DNA from: Streptomyces sp. NRRL F-5630 | Lineage (GTDB): Bacteria; Actinomycetota; Actinomycetes; Streptomycetales; Streptomycetaceae | NCBI RefSeq assembly: GCF_000719475.1 | Contig: NZ_JOGO01000069.1 | Location: 6,567 to 70,566, forward strand | Direction: 5' to 3' | Length of the DNA stretch: 64,000 nt | Part shown: piece by piece, positions 48,879 through 57,380 of the stretch | Numbering within the stretch: the stretch's first letter is position 1 | How the letters are laid out: every line of letters begins with the position of its first letter | Translations under genes and position numbers: made by a program | The notes under the pieces: generated by a model | What the model saw: the letters and a program-made list of their open reading frames with translations, nothing else | Databases searched by the model: none | Told to the model about the DNA's origin: nothing

Positions 48879-48907
48879 AGGTGACCTTGAGGTGATGTGC
48901 ATCACCT
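48879..48907. promoter_or_regulatory. AGGTGA operator-like cluster before the STAND gene
   Basis: AGGTGA at 48879-48884 and 48890-48895 (11 bp apart, one helix turn) and TCACCT at 48902-48907. The last two form the perfect palindrome AGGTGATG-TG-CATCACCT. A TATCAT -10-like hexamer (minus strand, 48875-48880) abuts it, so a bound protein would block the promoter. Confidence 0.6.
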
Positions 48908-49321
48908 TCGGCCTATTCCTTCAAAAGCGCCCTCTCTGGGCCGGACTATGCTGCGAGGCTTGAGTGTTCAAGGGCGAGCCAGGTGGAAGAACGGCTGAGC
49001 ATCCGGGACCACGGCTTCGTGTGCGCCAAACCAGTGGGTGCGCAGTTGACCACCATCCCCAGCTCACGATCTTGATCGTGGACAGGCTCCATCGGTTCGT
49101 CCACGACGAGCACCCTGGCGGAGCCCTCAGGCAACGCCGCTTCCCGGTGACCCGTGAAGGGCGTCCTGAGTACGCCTGCACCGAGAGGCCGGGCCCGGAT
49201 GACGACAGTTATCGCGCAAATGCGACATCTATCGCGCTGTCTCACCCCTGCCCGGCCTCGGCTGCTAGCCGCCGCTAGCAGGGCGCTTGCAATAGTTAGC
49301 AAGGTGGGGCAGCATCGGGGC
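48908..49321. other. Right edge of the accessory region and promoter of the XRE gene
   Basis: No gene is supported in these 414 bp. Near the XRE gene there are a direct repeat TATCGCGC (49210-49217, 49230-49237), a perfect inverted repeat TGCTAGC-CGCC-GCTAGCA (49263-49280) and CTTGC-N8-GCAAG (49286-49303). The last two are good candidates for autoregulatory sites of the XRE protein. Confidence 0.5.
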
Positions 49322-49684
49322 ATGGTTTCGCTTGATGTGGGGGGACTTGGGGAGTTCCTGCGGGAGCAGCGGCGGGCGGCGCGGTTGTCGCTGCGCCAGC
49401 TCGCCGACGCGGCCGGGGTGTCGAATCCGTATCTCAGCCAGATCGAGCGCGGGCTGCGCAAGCCCAGCGCCGAGATCCTCCAGCAGCTCGCCAAGGCCCT
49501 GCGGATCTCCGCCGAGACGCTCTACGTGCAGGCGGGGATTCTCGACGAGCGGGAACGGGCCGAGGCCGAGACCCGGGCCGTGCTGCTCGCCGACCCCACG
49601 CTGACGGCGCGCCAGAAGGAAGTACTGCTCCAGATCTACGACTCCTTCCGCAGGGAGAACGGCGTCCCCGTGGAAGACGACTGA
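49322..49684 (+). CDS. XRE-family regulator (Rv0474-like)
   Basis: 120 residues. One HTH: LGEFLREQRRAARLSLRQLA, AAGVSNPYLSQIERGLRKPS and AEILQQLAKALRISAETLYV, then RAEAETRAVLLADPTLTARQ and KEVLLQIYDSFRREN. The C-terminal arrangement matches the Mycobacterium tuberculosis Rv0474 type. It is 56 bp upstream of the HbhA-like gene, which it probably regulates. Inverted repeats just upstream may be its operator. Confidence 0.9.
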   Translation: MVSLDVGGLGEFLREQRRAARLSLRQLADAAGVSNPYLSQIERGLRKPSAEILQQLAKALRISAETLYVQAGILDERERAEAETRAVLLADPTLTARQKEVLLQIYDSFRRENGVPVEDD

Positions 49685-49740
49685 CCGGCACCCGTACTGC
49701 CAGGCACTCACCCTCACTCGTGTTCCGGGAGGACCACGCC

Positions 49741-50703
49741 ATGGCCATCACCGACGATCTGCGCACGACACTCACCGACCCGACCCCCCTCTATTTCGCC
49801 GCCGGTACCGCCGAACTCGCGGTCCAGCAGGCGCTCCGGCTGCCCGCCCTGCTCGACCAGATCCGCGCCGAGGCGCCCGCCCGTGTCCAGGCGGTGCGCG
49901 AGAGCGACCCCAAGGAGATCCAGGACCGCGCCGTCGCCCGTGCCCGCGAGGCGCAGGCCGTCGCGCGGGCCGCCGTCACCGAGGTCGTCTCCGCCTTCTC
50001 CTCGCGGGAAAGCCGCGAGGCGGAGCTGAAGCGGATCCAGGAGAGCGCGCAGGGCATCGCGCTGCGCGGCTTCGGGCTCGCCGCCGAGTACGCGGTGCGC
50101 GCGCGGGAGACGTACGAGAAGGTCGCCGAGCGCGGCGAGGAAGCGGTACGCGGCTGGCGCGGCGAGGAGGGGAAGGGGTACGGGCAGGAGAGCGGTACGG
50201 CCACGGGGACGCGCTCCGGGGACGATGACGGGACCCCCGCGCCCAGCGCCCCGCGCGTCGCCGTCGACCCGGAGCCCGACGGGCCCATCGACCGCGCCGA
50301 GCCCTTCGATCGCGGGGAGCCGTTCGATCGCGCCGAGTCGGCCGAGCCGACTGGGCCGGTGGAGCCGGTGGAGCCGGTCGTCGTGACGAAGCCCGCGCCC
50401 GGGGCCGCCGCCGCCGAGGCCGCCGCTGCCGAGGCCGCCGCCGACGCCGCCCCGGAGGCCGCGCCCGCTCCGGCCGAGGAGCCGCCCGCCCCGCGCAAGG
50501 CCGCGCCCCGGCGCGCCGCCCGGCCCGCAGCGAAGCCCGCCGCGAGGAAGGCCGCCGCCAAGAAGCCCGCCGCCACGCCGCCCGCCAGGAAGAGCGCCGA
50601 GGAGACCCCCGCGCCGACCCGCCCGGAGACCCCCGCGCCGACCCGCGCGGAGACCCCCGAGGGGCGCGACGAGGCGGGGAGCGCGGGCGGCGCGGGGGAG
50701 TAG
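49741..50703 (+). CDS. HbhA-like coiled-coil protein with Ala/Lys/Pro-rich tail
   Basis: 320 residues. The N-terminal helix region (LRTTLTDPTPLYFAAGTAEL, AVQQALRLPALLDQIRAEAP, ARARVQAVRESDPKEIQDRA-like coiled coil) resembles mycobacterial heparin-binding haemagglutinin and Rv0475. The second half is disordered: DRAEPFDRGEPFDRAE repeats, then Ala/Glu runs and a basic AAKKPAATPPARKS tail like the lysine-rich heparin-binding end of HbhA. GGGAGGACCACGCC precedes the ATG. In streptomycetes a role in polar growth or lipid bodies is more likely than adhesion. Confidence 0.8.
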   Translation: MAITDDLRTTLTDPTPLYFAAGTAELAVQQALRLPALLDQIRAEAPARVQAVRESDPKEIQDRAVARAREAQAVARAAVTEVVSAFSSRESREAELKRIQESAQGIALRGFGLAAEYAVRARETYEKVAERGEEAVRGWRGEEGKGYGQESGTATGTRSGDDDGTPAPSAPRVAVDPEPDGPIDRAEPFDRGEPFDRAESAEPTGPVEPVEPVVVTKPAPGAAAAEAAAAEAAADAAPEAAPAPAEEPPAPRKAAPRRAARPAAKPAARKAAAKKPAATPPARKSAEETPAPTRPETPAPTRAETPEGRDEAGSAGGAGE

Positions 50704-50855
50704 CCGGGGGCGCGCCCGGCGGGCGCGCCCCTTCGCGCACGGGTGCCCTGTCGGTGGCAGCCGGTACGGTGGAGAGTCACACGCCGTACCGGCCGCTCGC
50801 GGCAGGCACGCGGACTACGTAAGAGAACGACCGAACGAACCGGGCGGTGGCCATC

Positions 50856-51200
50856 GTGTTGATGCAGGGCTTCGGCAACTTCCTGTCCCTGCTGTCCCTG
50901 GCGCTGACTCTCTTCTGCGCCTACGCGTTCTTCGACAGCCTCTTCCGCCGCGAGGACGCGTACCGCGCCGCCGACAAGAAGACGAAGCCGTTCTGGGCGG
51001 TCATCCTCGGGCTGGCGCTCGCGGTCGCGCTCATCTTCGGCATCGGCCCCATGTCGTTCCTGTCGATCATCGGCCTCGTCGCCGCGATCGTGTACGTCGT
51101 GGACGTACGGCCGGCGCTCAAGCAGGTCACGGGCGGTGGACGGCGGCGCGGCGGGTCGAGCAGCGACGGCCCGTACGGCCCGTACAACGGCGGACGCTGA
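50856..51200 (+). CDS. DUF2516-family membrane protein
   Basis: About 114 residues; GTG 50856 is chosen (GGTGG just before), GTG 50847 and ATG 50862 are alternatives. Two or three membrane helices: FLSLLSLALTLFCAYAFFDS, FWAVILGLALAVALIFGI and FLSIIGLVAAIVYVVDVRPAL, with a Gly/Arg/Ser tail. Matches DUF2516 (Rv0476-like). Third gene of the conserved XRE-HbhA-DUF2516 order. Confidence 0.88.
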   Translation: MLMQGFGNFLSLLSLALTLFCAYAFFDSLFRREDAYRAADKKTKPFWAVILGLALAVALIFGIGPMSFLSIIGLVAAIVYVVDVRPALKQVTGGGRRRGGSSSDGPYGPYNGGR

Positions 51201-51331
51201 CTCCCGGGGGCCGGGCCCGGAGGGGCCCACCGGCTGAGCCCCCGGGAGGAGCCCCGCGAGCCGAGTCCCACGGAGCGGACCCCATGGCCTGAGGCGCGCG
51301 CCGGGCCCGGCGTCCGAGCGCCGCGCAGGGC

Positions 51332-52774
51332 TCAGCGCGCGAGGAGGATCGCCGCCACGTCGTCGGTGAGTTCGCCGCCGTTGAGGTCGCGGGCCGCGTG
51401 CACCGTGGACTCCAGGAGTTCCGTGCCGTGCAGTCCCGCGCCCTGGTGCTCCCGGACGAGCGCGAGCATCCCCTCCTGCCCCAGCCGGAGGCTGCCCGCG
51501 CCGATCCGGCCCTCGATGAGGCCGTCCGTGTAGAGCATGAGCGACCACTCCGGCCCCAGGCCGACCTGCGTGCGCGGCCAGCGCCCGCGCGGGAGCAGGC
51601 CGAGCGCGGGCCCGCAGGGCTCCTGCGGCAGCAACTCGGCGCGCGCGCCGCCCCGTCGCACGACCGGAGCCGGGTGCCCGGCGAGACACATCGCGGCGCT
51701 GCGGCCGTCCGGCGCGATGTCGACGGCGCAGAGCGTCGCGAAGGTCTCCTCGTCCTCCCGCTCGTGCTCCAGGACCTCCTGGAGCGTCGCGAGGAGCCGG
51801 TCGCCGCTCAGTCCGGCGAGCGTCAGCGCCCGCCACGCGATGCGCAGCTCGACGCCGAGGGCCGCCTCGTCCGGGCCGTGCCCGCTCACGTCGCCGATCA
51901 TCGCGTGCACGGTGCCGTCCGGGGTGCGCACGGTGTCGTAGAAATCGCCGCCGAGCAGCGCGCGCGAACGCCCCGGGCGGTAGTGCGCGGCGAAGCGGAG
52001 CGGGGCGCCTTCGAGGAGCGGGGTCGGGAGCAGTCCGCGTTCCAGGCGGGCGTTCTCCTGGGCGCGGAGGCGGCCCTCGGTGAGCTGGCGCTGCGCGGTG
52101 TCGGCGCGTTTGCGCTCGACGGCGTAGCGCACGGCGCGGCTCAGGACCCGGGCGTCGAGTTCGTCGCGCACGAGGAAGTCCTGCGCCCCGACGCGGACCG
52201 CCTCCGTACCGCCCTCCAAGTCCTCGGACGCGGTGAGGGCGAGGACGGCGTGGTGCGGGGCGAGGGCGAGGAGGCGCCGCAGCACGGCGAGCGGGTCGTC
52301 GTCGCCGGGCGCCGGGAGGTTCAGGTCGAGCAGCACGCAGTGCACGTCGTCGGTGAGGAGCCGCGCGGCCTCGGTGAGGTTGCGCGCGGTCCGCACGCGG
52401 ACGGGCTTGCCGGAGGCGTCGAGCATCTCGGGGATGCTGAGCGCGCCCGCCGGGTCGTTCTCGACGAGGAGCAGCGTGAGATGGCCCCCGCCCGTGGCGG
52501 GGGTCGCGGACGGCGGGGCGTCCGAACACGCGGTCTCCTGGCGCGGGTCCGGTTTTCCGGGGCCCTCGCCCTCGCCCGGCTCGGCCGGGGTGTCCCCGGC
52601 GGGCGGCACGGGGGTGACGGTGAGGCCCGTGCCATGGGCGAGCAGCCCGGCGCCGTAGAGGCCCGCGCGGGGGTGGTCACCCACGGTGACCGGTTCGGGG
52701 TGCGTGCGGGGAGCCGTGGACTGCGCCACGTGGGCCGGTCCTGGCCGGCTTCCGTTTTTCCCGGGTGCGGGCAT
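51332..52774 (-). CDS. Response-regulator receiver fused to SpoIIE-type phosphatase
   Basis: 480 residues, ATG 52774 with GAAGGAAGCCG upstream. A disordered N-terminus of about 95 residues, then a receiver domain (LTLLLVENDPAGALSIPEML, CVLLDLNLPAPGDD with the phospho-acceptor Asp, AVLALTASED, GAQDFLVRDEL), a linking helix and a PP2C/SpoIIE domain (LLGGDFYDTVRTPDGTVHAM, IGDVSGHGPDEAALGVELR, MLYTDGLIEGR, LTDDVAAILLAR). The phosphatase output is thus controlled by phosphorylation; it should act on an anti-anti-sigma factor. No histidine kinase is next to it. Confidence 0.93.
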   Translation of the reverse strand: MPAPGKNGSRPGPAHVAQSTAPRTHPEPVTVGDHPRAGLYGAGLLAHGTGLTVTPVPPAGDTPAEPGEGEGPGKPDPRQETACSDAPPSATPATGGGHLTLLLVENDPAGALSIPEMLDASGKPVRVRTARNLTEAARLLTDDVHCVLLDLNLPAPGDDDPLAVLRRLLALAPHHAVLALTASEDLEGGTEAVRVGAQDFLVRDELDARVLSRAVRYAVERKRADTAQRQLTEGRLRAQENARLERGLLPTPLLEGAPLRFAAHYRPGRSRALLGGDFYDTVRTPDGTVHAMIGDVSGHGPDEAALGVELRIAWRALTLAGLSGDRLLATLQEVLEHEREDEETFATLCAVDIAPDGRSAAMCLAGHPAPVVRRGGARAELLPQEPCGPALGLLPRGRWPRTQVGLGPEWSLMLYTDGLIEGRIGAGSLRLGQEGMLALVREHQGAGLHGTELLESTVHAARDLNGGELTDDVAAILLAR

Positions 52775-52840
52775 CGGCTTCCTTCGCCTCCCTCCGAGGC
52801 CACGACGGGACGCCGAACGGCGACCCAACGACGGGGACCC

Positions 52841-52956
52841 TAGGGCCTGTCTTCAATCCCGCCTCTGCCGCGCGACGCCCGGTACGCACTCTCGCCGCAC
52901 CGGCCGAAAACCCAAGTACGCCCAGTACGACGGATTCCGGCCGGCACGCCGAGAGC
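52841..52956. repeat. Dispersed repeat, copy 2
   Basis: TAGGGCCTGTCTTC... to ...GCACGCCGAGAGC, 116 bp, 112 identical to copy 1 at 20898-21013, same orientation. It is intergenic, 67 bp before the phosphatase gene start. Confidence 0.9.
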
Positions 52957-53023
52957 ACGACGAAGGTCACGCCGGGAGGGTGCAACCGGCGGGGAGTTCG
53001 TGGCGTGGGTCACGGGACCGGGC

Positions 53024-53545
53024 TCAGCCCTGGGCGGGGCTTCCGTCCGCCGTGGTGTCCTTCGCGGCGCCACCCTTCGTGGAAGCTGCCGCGCCCTGCT
53101 TCGCGGCACCGGTCGTGTCGAGCTTCGCGCCGTGTCCGGAACCGTGCCCGGCGCCCTCGTCCGCGCTCTTCCTCGTGTCCTTCTTCGCGTCCGTCTTCGT
53201 CTTCTTCCCGTCCTGCGGCTCCGTCTTGGCCGCCGCCTCCGGGTCCGGGCGGACCGCGCCCAGGATGTGCATGGAGCCGACGCCCGCGACCGTGACGGAG
53301 CGGCCGGGGCGCGGGGCGGAGAAGGCCAGGGCGGCGCCGACGACGGCGAGCGCGCTGAGCAGCAGCCGACGCCCTCCCCTCCGGCGGCGCGGCGCCTCCG
53401 CCCCCGTACCCCACGCCCCCGCTCCCGTACCCGGCGCCCCCGCCCCCGGCGCCACCACTCCCGCGCCCGGCGCCCCCGTCCCCACGGACGCGGCCCCGTC
53501 CTCGTCCCGCACCCGGCCCTGTGCCGCGCTCACGTCACGGTTCAA
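53024..53545 (-). CDS. One-TM protein with Lys/Asp-rich extracytoplasmic tail
   Basis: About 173 residues; TTG 53545 (GGGGGCGGGGACG upstream) is used, GTG 53533 is possible. A Gly/Ala/Pro-rich cytoplasmic part with RRRRGGRR, one membrane helix (LLLSALAVVGAALAFSA, residues about 60-77), then VTVAGVGSMHILGAVRPDPE and a charged low-complexity tail (KTEPQDGKKTKTDAKKDTRK, HGSGHGAKLD). No family recognised. Confidence 0.65.
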   Translation of the reverse strand: MNRDVSAAQGRVRDEDGAASVGTGAPGAGVVAPGAGAPGTGAGAWGTGAEAPRRRRGGRRLLLSALAVVGAALAFSAPRPGRSVTVAGVGSMHILGAVRPDPEAAAKTEPQDGKKTKTDAKKDTRKSADEGAGHGSGHGAKLDTTGAAKQGAAASTKGGAAKDTTADGSPAQG

Positions 53546-53584
53546 CGTCCCCGCCCCCTGTCCCTCAGCCCCGCCCGTCCGCGT

Positions 53585-53664
53585 GTCCGGAGCCCGGCGT
53601 GTCCGGAGCCCCGCCTGTCCGGAGCCCCGCCTGTCCGGAGCCCCGCCTGTCCGGCGTATCCGGC
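53585..53664. repeat. Five-copy 16-bp tandem repeat
   Basis: Unit GTCCGGAGCCCCGCCT begins at 53585, 53601, 53617, 53633 and 53649; the first and last copies are slightly altered. It lies in the non-coding stretch 53546-53840, which holds nothing else recognisable. Probably replication slippage. Confidence 0.9.
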
Positions 53665-53840
53665 CGTCAAAGGCCCCTTACCGCAAGTAACCCACCCGAA
53701 TCGTGCCATGCCGCCCCCGTGTGGCGACAGAGGCACGAAGCGCCGGTTCGCTGTGAATCCGCCGCCCCCCTCCCTCGCTTCTCCGCAGGAGCCCCCGTCG
53801 CCCCCGCCTCCTTCACCCCGGCCCCCTCACTGCCACCTCC

Positions 53841-54653
53841 TCATCCCCACCCCTTCGGCGCCACCGCCCCCCACGCCACCGTCATCTCCCCTTCGCGCCA
53901 CAGCTCCTCACGCCCCACCAGCGGCCACCCCGCCGCCCGCAGCGTCCGTGCCGTCTCCGTCCAGCGCTGCCGGGCCCCGTACGCCGCGTACGGGGCCGCC
54001 GTCGCCCAGGCGCGGTCGGCGTCGCGCAGGAAGGCGTGGACCGGCTCGCCGGGGAAGTTGCGGTGGATGAGGGCCTTCGGGAGGCGTTCGGCGAGGTCCG
54101 AGGGGCGGTCCAGGCTCGCGAGGCGGGCCGCGAAAGTGACCGTGCGGGGGCCTTCGGGGCCGAGCGCGATCCACACGTGCCGCCGCCCGATCTCGTCGCA
54201 CGTCCCCTCGACGAGCAGCCCGCCGGGCGCGAGCCGCGCGCACAGCCGCTCCCAGACCCCGGCGACCTCCACCTCGTCGTACTGCCGCAGCACGTTCGCC
54301 GCCCGGACCAGCAGCGGCCGTGCGCCCCCGGGGAGCGGCACCTCGAAGCCGCCGTGCAGGAAGTCGAGCCCCTCGCGCCGGTAGGGGGCCGCCGCCGCCA
54401 CGCGCGCGGGCTCGATCTCCACCCCGTACATCCGCACCCCGGGAGCCGCCGCGCGCAGGCGTCCGAGCAGTTCGACCGCCGTCCAGGGCGCGGCCCCGTA
54501 GCCGAGGTCGACCGCGACGGGGGAGGCGGCACGGCGCAGCGCGGGGCCGTGCGTGCGCGCGATCCAGCGGTCCATGCGCCGCAGCCGGTTCGGGTTCGTC
54601 GTCCCGCGCGTCACCGTTCCCACCGGGCGGGCGGGGGACGGGCGCGGGTTCAT
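53841..54653 (-). CDS. Class I SAM-dependent methyltransferase
   Basis: 270 residues, ATG 54653. Motif I is AVDLGYGAAPWTAVELLGRL, the acidic end of strand 2 is MYGVEIEPARV, and VPLPGGARPLLVRAANVLRQ with LAPGGLLVEGTCDEIGRRH represents later motifs. The N-terminus NPNRLRRMDRWIARTHGPAL is typical for a conserved streptomycete family encoded beside mshA. Substrate unknown. Divergent from mshA. Confidence 0.85.
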   Translation of the reverse strand: MNPRPSPARPVGTVTRGTTNPNRLRRMDRWIARTHGPALRRAASPVAVDLGYGAAPWTAVELLGRLRAAAPGVRMYGVEIEPARVAAAAPYRREGLDFLHGGFEVPLPGGARPLLVRAANVLRQYDEVEVAGVWERLCARLAPGGLLVEGTCDEIGRRHVWIALGPEGPRTVTFAARLASLDRPSDLAERLPKALIHRNFPGEPVHAFLRDADRAWATAAPYAAYGARQRWTETARTLRAAGWPLVGREELWREGEMTVAWGAVAPKGWG

Positions 54654-54779
54654 GGCTCCGAGGGTACGGGGAGCGGGGAGGTGCGGAAGCGGGCAAAGGC
54701 GCCCGGGCGGTCGCTGTCCGTCAGTATTGATCACCGGACGGTCAGGGTTGGGTAAAGAAACGGCCGCTGCCCTCCCCGG

Positions 54780-54806
54780 GGAAATGGACTCCGCACGTCC
54801 GGTGTT
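54780..54806 (+). promoter_or_regulatory. Possible SigR promoter of mshA
   Basis: GGAAA at 54780-54784, 19 bp, then GTT at 54804-54806, close to the GGAAT-N18/19-GTT pattern of SigR, which controls mycothiol genes in S. coelicolor. It lies about 200 bp before the mshA GTG in the 350-bp gap 54654-55003, which holds no other gene. Confidence 0.4.
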
Positions 54807-55003
54807 CCCGCTTGAGGGCTGTTCTCCGCCCGTACCGCGTGGGACGCGCGAGGCGGACGGGGCACGGGCCCGCGAGGCGGCCCCCTACGGCGTGGGGAGC
54901 CCGCCCCGCGCCGTACCGAGCCTCGCGCGGACGACGACGTCACGTGCGGGGCGACGCACGGCGAAGCCCCGCAGCCGACCGCACGCCGCAAGGAGGACGC
55001 CCC

Positions 55004-56389
55004 GTGAGCCAATACGTGTCGAGGCTCGGGCTCCGGCCGACCGCCCCCGGCGGGAGGGCCGGCACCGGCCGGCTCGCCGCGCAGGCGGGCCGTCTGCGCC
55101 TGCCGGGTCCCGGCCGCCGGGCCCCGCGCCGCGTCGCCATGCTCAGCGTGCACACCTCGCCCCTGCACCAGCCGGGTACGGGTGACGCGGGCGGCATGAA
55201 CGTCTACATCGTCGAGCTCGCCCGCCGCCTCGCCGCCCACGACATCGAGGTGGAGATCTTCACGCGCGCCACCGAGGGCGGACTCGAACCGTGTGTCGAG
55301 CTGGCCCCCGGGGTCCTCGTGCGGCACGTCGACGCGGGACCGTACGAGGGCCTCAACAAGGAGGACCTGCCCGCGCAGCTGTGCGCCTTCACGCACGGTG
55401 TCATGCGCGCCTGGGCCGGGCACCGCCCCGGCTACTACGACCTCGTGCACTCGCACTACTGGCTCTCCGGCCACGTCGGCTGGCTCGCGGCCGAGCGCTG
55501 GGGCGTGCCGCTCGTGCACGCCATGCACACGATGGCCAAGGTCAAGAACGCCGCGCTCGCCGAGGGCGACACCCCCGAGCCCGCCGCCCGGGTCATCGGC
55601 GAGACGCAGGTCGTCGAAGCCGCGGACCGCCTCATCGCGAACACCGACGAGGAGGCCGAGGAACTGGTCCGCCACTACGCGGCCGACCCCGCGCGCGTCG
55701 CCGTCGTGCACCCCGGCGTCAACCTCGACCGCTTCTGTCCCCACGACGGCCGCGCGGCGGCCCGCGCCCGCCTCGGCCTCCCGCAGGACGCCCTCATCCC
55801 GCTCTTCGCGGGCCGCATCCAGCCCCTCAAGGCGCCCGACATCCTCCTCCGCGCCGTCGCCCACCTCCTCGGCGAGCGTCCGCACCTGCGCCGCCACCTC
55901 CTCGTCCCCGTCGTCGGCGGCCCCTCCGGCAGCGGCCTCGCGAAGCCCGAGCGGCTCCAGAAGCTGGCCGCGCGGCTCGGCATCAGCGACGTCGTACGGT
56001 TTCAGCCGCCCGTCGGGCAGGAGCAGCTCGCCGACTGGTTCCGCGCCGCGTCCGTCCTCGTCATGCCCTCCTACAGCGAGTCCTTCGGGCTCGTCGCGAT
56101 CGAGGCGCAGGCGGCGGGCACGCCGGTGATCGCCGCCTCGGTCGGCGGCCTCCCGGTGGCGGTACGGGACGGCGTGACCGGTTTCCTCGTACGGGGCCAC
56201 GACCCCGCCGACTACGCGGCCCGCCTCGCGCGCTTCGTGGACGCCCCCGAGCTGACCGCCCGCATGGGCGAGGCGGCGGCGCGGCACGCGCTGTCGTTCG
56301 GCTGGGACACGGCGGCCTCCGCGACGGCGGACGTGTACGCCGCCGCCGTGCAGGAACGCAGGCGTCGCGTACGCTCGCAGCACGTCTGA
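55004..56389 (+). CDS. mshA: D-inositol-3-phosphate glycosyltransferase (mycothiol synthesis)
   Basis: 461 residues, GTG 55004 with AAGGAGGACGCCCC. GT4-family enzyme that joins GlcNAc from UDP-GlcNAc to inositol phosphate, the first step of mycothiol. Signature segments: [20 protein letters not shown] and [90 protein letters not shown], and the donor-site [20 protein letters not shown] with the EX7E pattern. About 40 extra N-terminal residues are disordered. Followed after 18 bp by a YbjN gene. Confidence 0.96.
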   Translation: MSQYVSRLGLRPTAPGGRAGTGRLAAQAGRLRLPGPGRRAPRRVAMLSVHTSPLHQPGTGDAGGMNVYIVELARRLAAHDIEVEIFTRATEGGLEPCVELAPGVLVRHVDAGPYEGLNKEDLPAQLCAFTHGVMRAWAGHRPGYYDLVHSHYWLSGHVGWLAAERWGVPLVHAMHTMAKVKNAALAEGDTPEPAARVIGETQVVEAADRLIANTDEEAEELVRHYAADPARVAVVHPGVNLDRFCPHDGRAAARARLGLPQDALIPLFAGRIQPLKAPDILLRAVAHLLGERPHLRRHLLVPVVGGPSGSGLAKPERLQKLAARLGISDVVRFQPPVGQEQLADWFRAASVLVMPSYSESFGLVAIEAQAAGTPVIAASVGGLPVAVRDGVTGFLVRGHDPADYAARLARFVDAPELTARMGEAAARHALSFGWDTAASATADVYAAAVQERRRRVRSQHV

Positions 56390-56407
56390 CCTGGGAGGTA
56401 CGAGCAC

Positions 56408-56959
56408 ATGAGCGCAGCGGAGAGCCCGGACGCCGTCCTGACCGCCTTCCTCGAGGACGCGGAGCTGGAGTGGGAGAGCCCCGGGCCGGGCTCCTACGTG
56501 GTCAAGCTCCCCGGCACCCGCAAGCTCTCCACGACGCTCTCGCTCCTGATCGGCAAGCACACCCTCTCCGTGCAAGCCTTCGTCGTGCGCCACCCCGACG
56601 CCAACGAGCCCGCCGTGCACCGCTGGCTCCTGGAGCACAACCTCAAGCTGTACGGCGTGAGTTACGCGATCGACCACCTCGGCGACATCTACCTCACCGG
56701 GCGCCTCCCGCTCTGCGCCGTCACCCCCGGCGAACTCGACCGCCTCCTCGGCTCGGTGCTCGAAGCGGCGGACGGCAGCTTCAACACCCTCCTCGAACTC
56801 GGCTTCGCCGACGCGATCCGCAAGGAGTACGCGTGGCGCGTCTCGCGCGGCGAGTCGACACGGAACCTGGAGGCGTTCGGACGGCTGACGGGGGAGAAGA
56901 AGAAGGGCGGAGACCCGGGCGAGGGGCCAAGCCCCACCTCGGACGCGCCGCGCGGCTGA
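56408..56959 (+). CDS. YbjN-domain protein
   Basis: 183 residues, ATG 56408 with GGGAGGTACGAGCAC. VLTAFLEDAELEWESPGPGS, LSTTLSLLIGKHTLSVQAFV and LLEHNLKLYGVSYAIDHLGD, YLTGRLPLCAVTPGELDRLL fit the YbjN fold, related to type III secretion chaperone-like proteins. Conserved next to mshA; function unknown. The tail is Lys/Gly/Pro-rich. Confidence 0.9.
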   Translation: MSAAESPDAVLTAFLEDAELEWESPGPGSYVVKLPGTRKLSTTLSLLIGKHTLSVQAFVVRHPDANEPAVHRWLLEHNLKLYGVSYAIDHLGDIYLTGRLPLCAVTPGELDRLLGSVLEAADGSFNTLLELGFADAIRKEYAWRVSRGESTRNLEAFGRLTGEKKKGGDPGEGPSPTSDAPRG

Positions 56960-57232
56960 CGCCCGGGACTCCCGCCTGGCCATCCGTGCTTCGCGAGCGG
57001 CCACCCCCACTCGGGTTCCGAACTGCCCGACGCCGCCTTCTACCGGGGCGAGTTCGCGGGCTCTCTGCACGGCGGCCTCGCCTACCCCGCCGACGCGCTC
57101 CGCGCGATCTTCGCGACCGCGCCCGCCTCGCTGACCTGCGAGGAGCTGCGCCCGATGCGGGTCCCGGACCTGGACGAGGGCCTCTTCGGCGCGGACTTCC
57201 TGTGGGCGGGGCTGTTCCGGCGCGGGGCCTGA
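56960..57232 (+). pseudogene. C-terminal fragment of an unknown gene
   Basis: In the same frame as the YbjN gene and directly after its stop, about 75 residues read like real coding sequence (AAFYRGEFAGSLHGGLAYPA, DALRAIFATAPASLTCEELR, MRVPDLDEGLFGADFLWAGL) up to TGA 57230-57232. There is no start codon or ribosome site and no N-terminal part, so it is a 5'-truncated remnant. Family not recognised. Confidence 0.55.
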
Positions 57233-57380
57233 GCGGTATCCCCCGCGCGGAATGTCCGGGCCATGGCTTAGGATCCGCTCACCGTTACAGGAACCCCACA
57301 ATCCCCGCACAACTCCGTGCGGCGCGGACCGCGTTCCCACGACGGCCACTCACTTCGTTCCGGGGGGTTCGAACAACACC

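Noticed and set aside
48946..49494. Minus-strand frame opposite the XRE gene with a protein-like stretch near 49000-49200
   Set aside because: Its first half is antisense of the XRE gene and the remainder matches no family I know.
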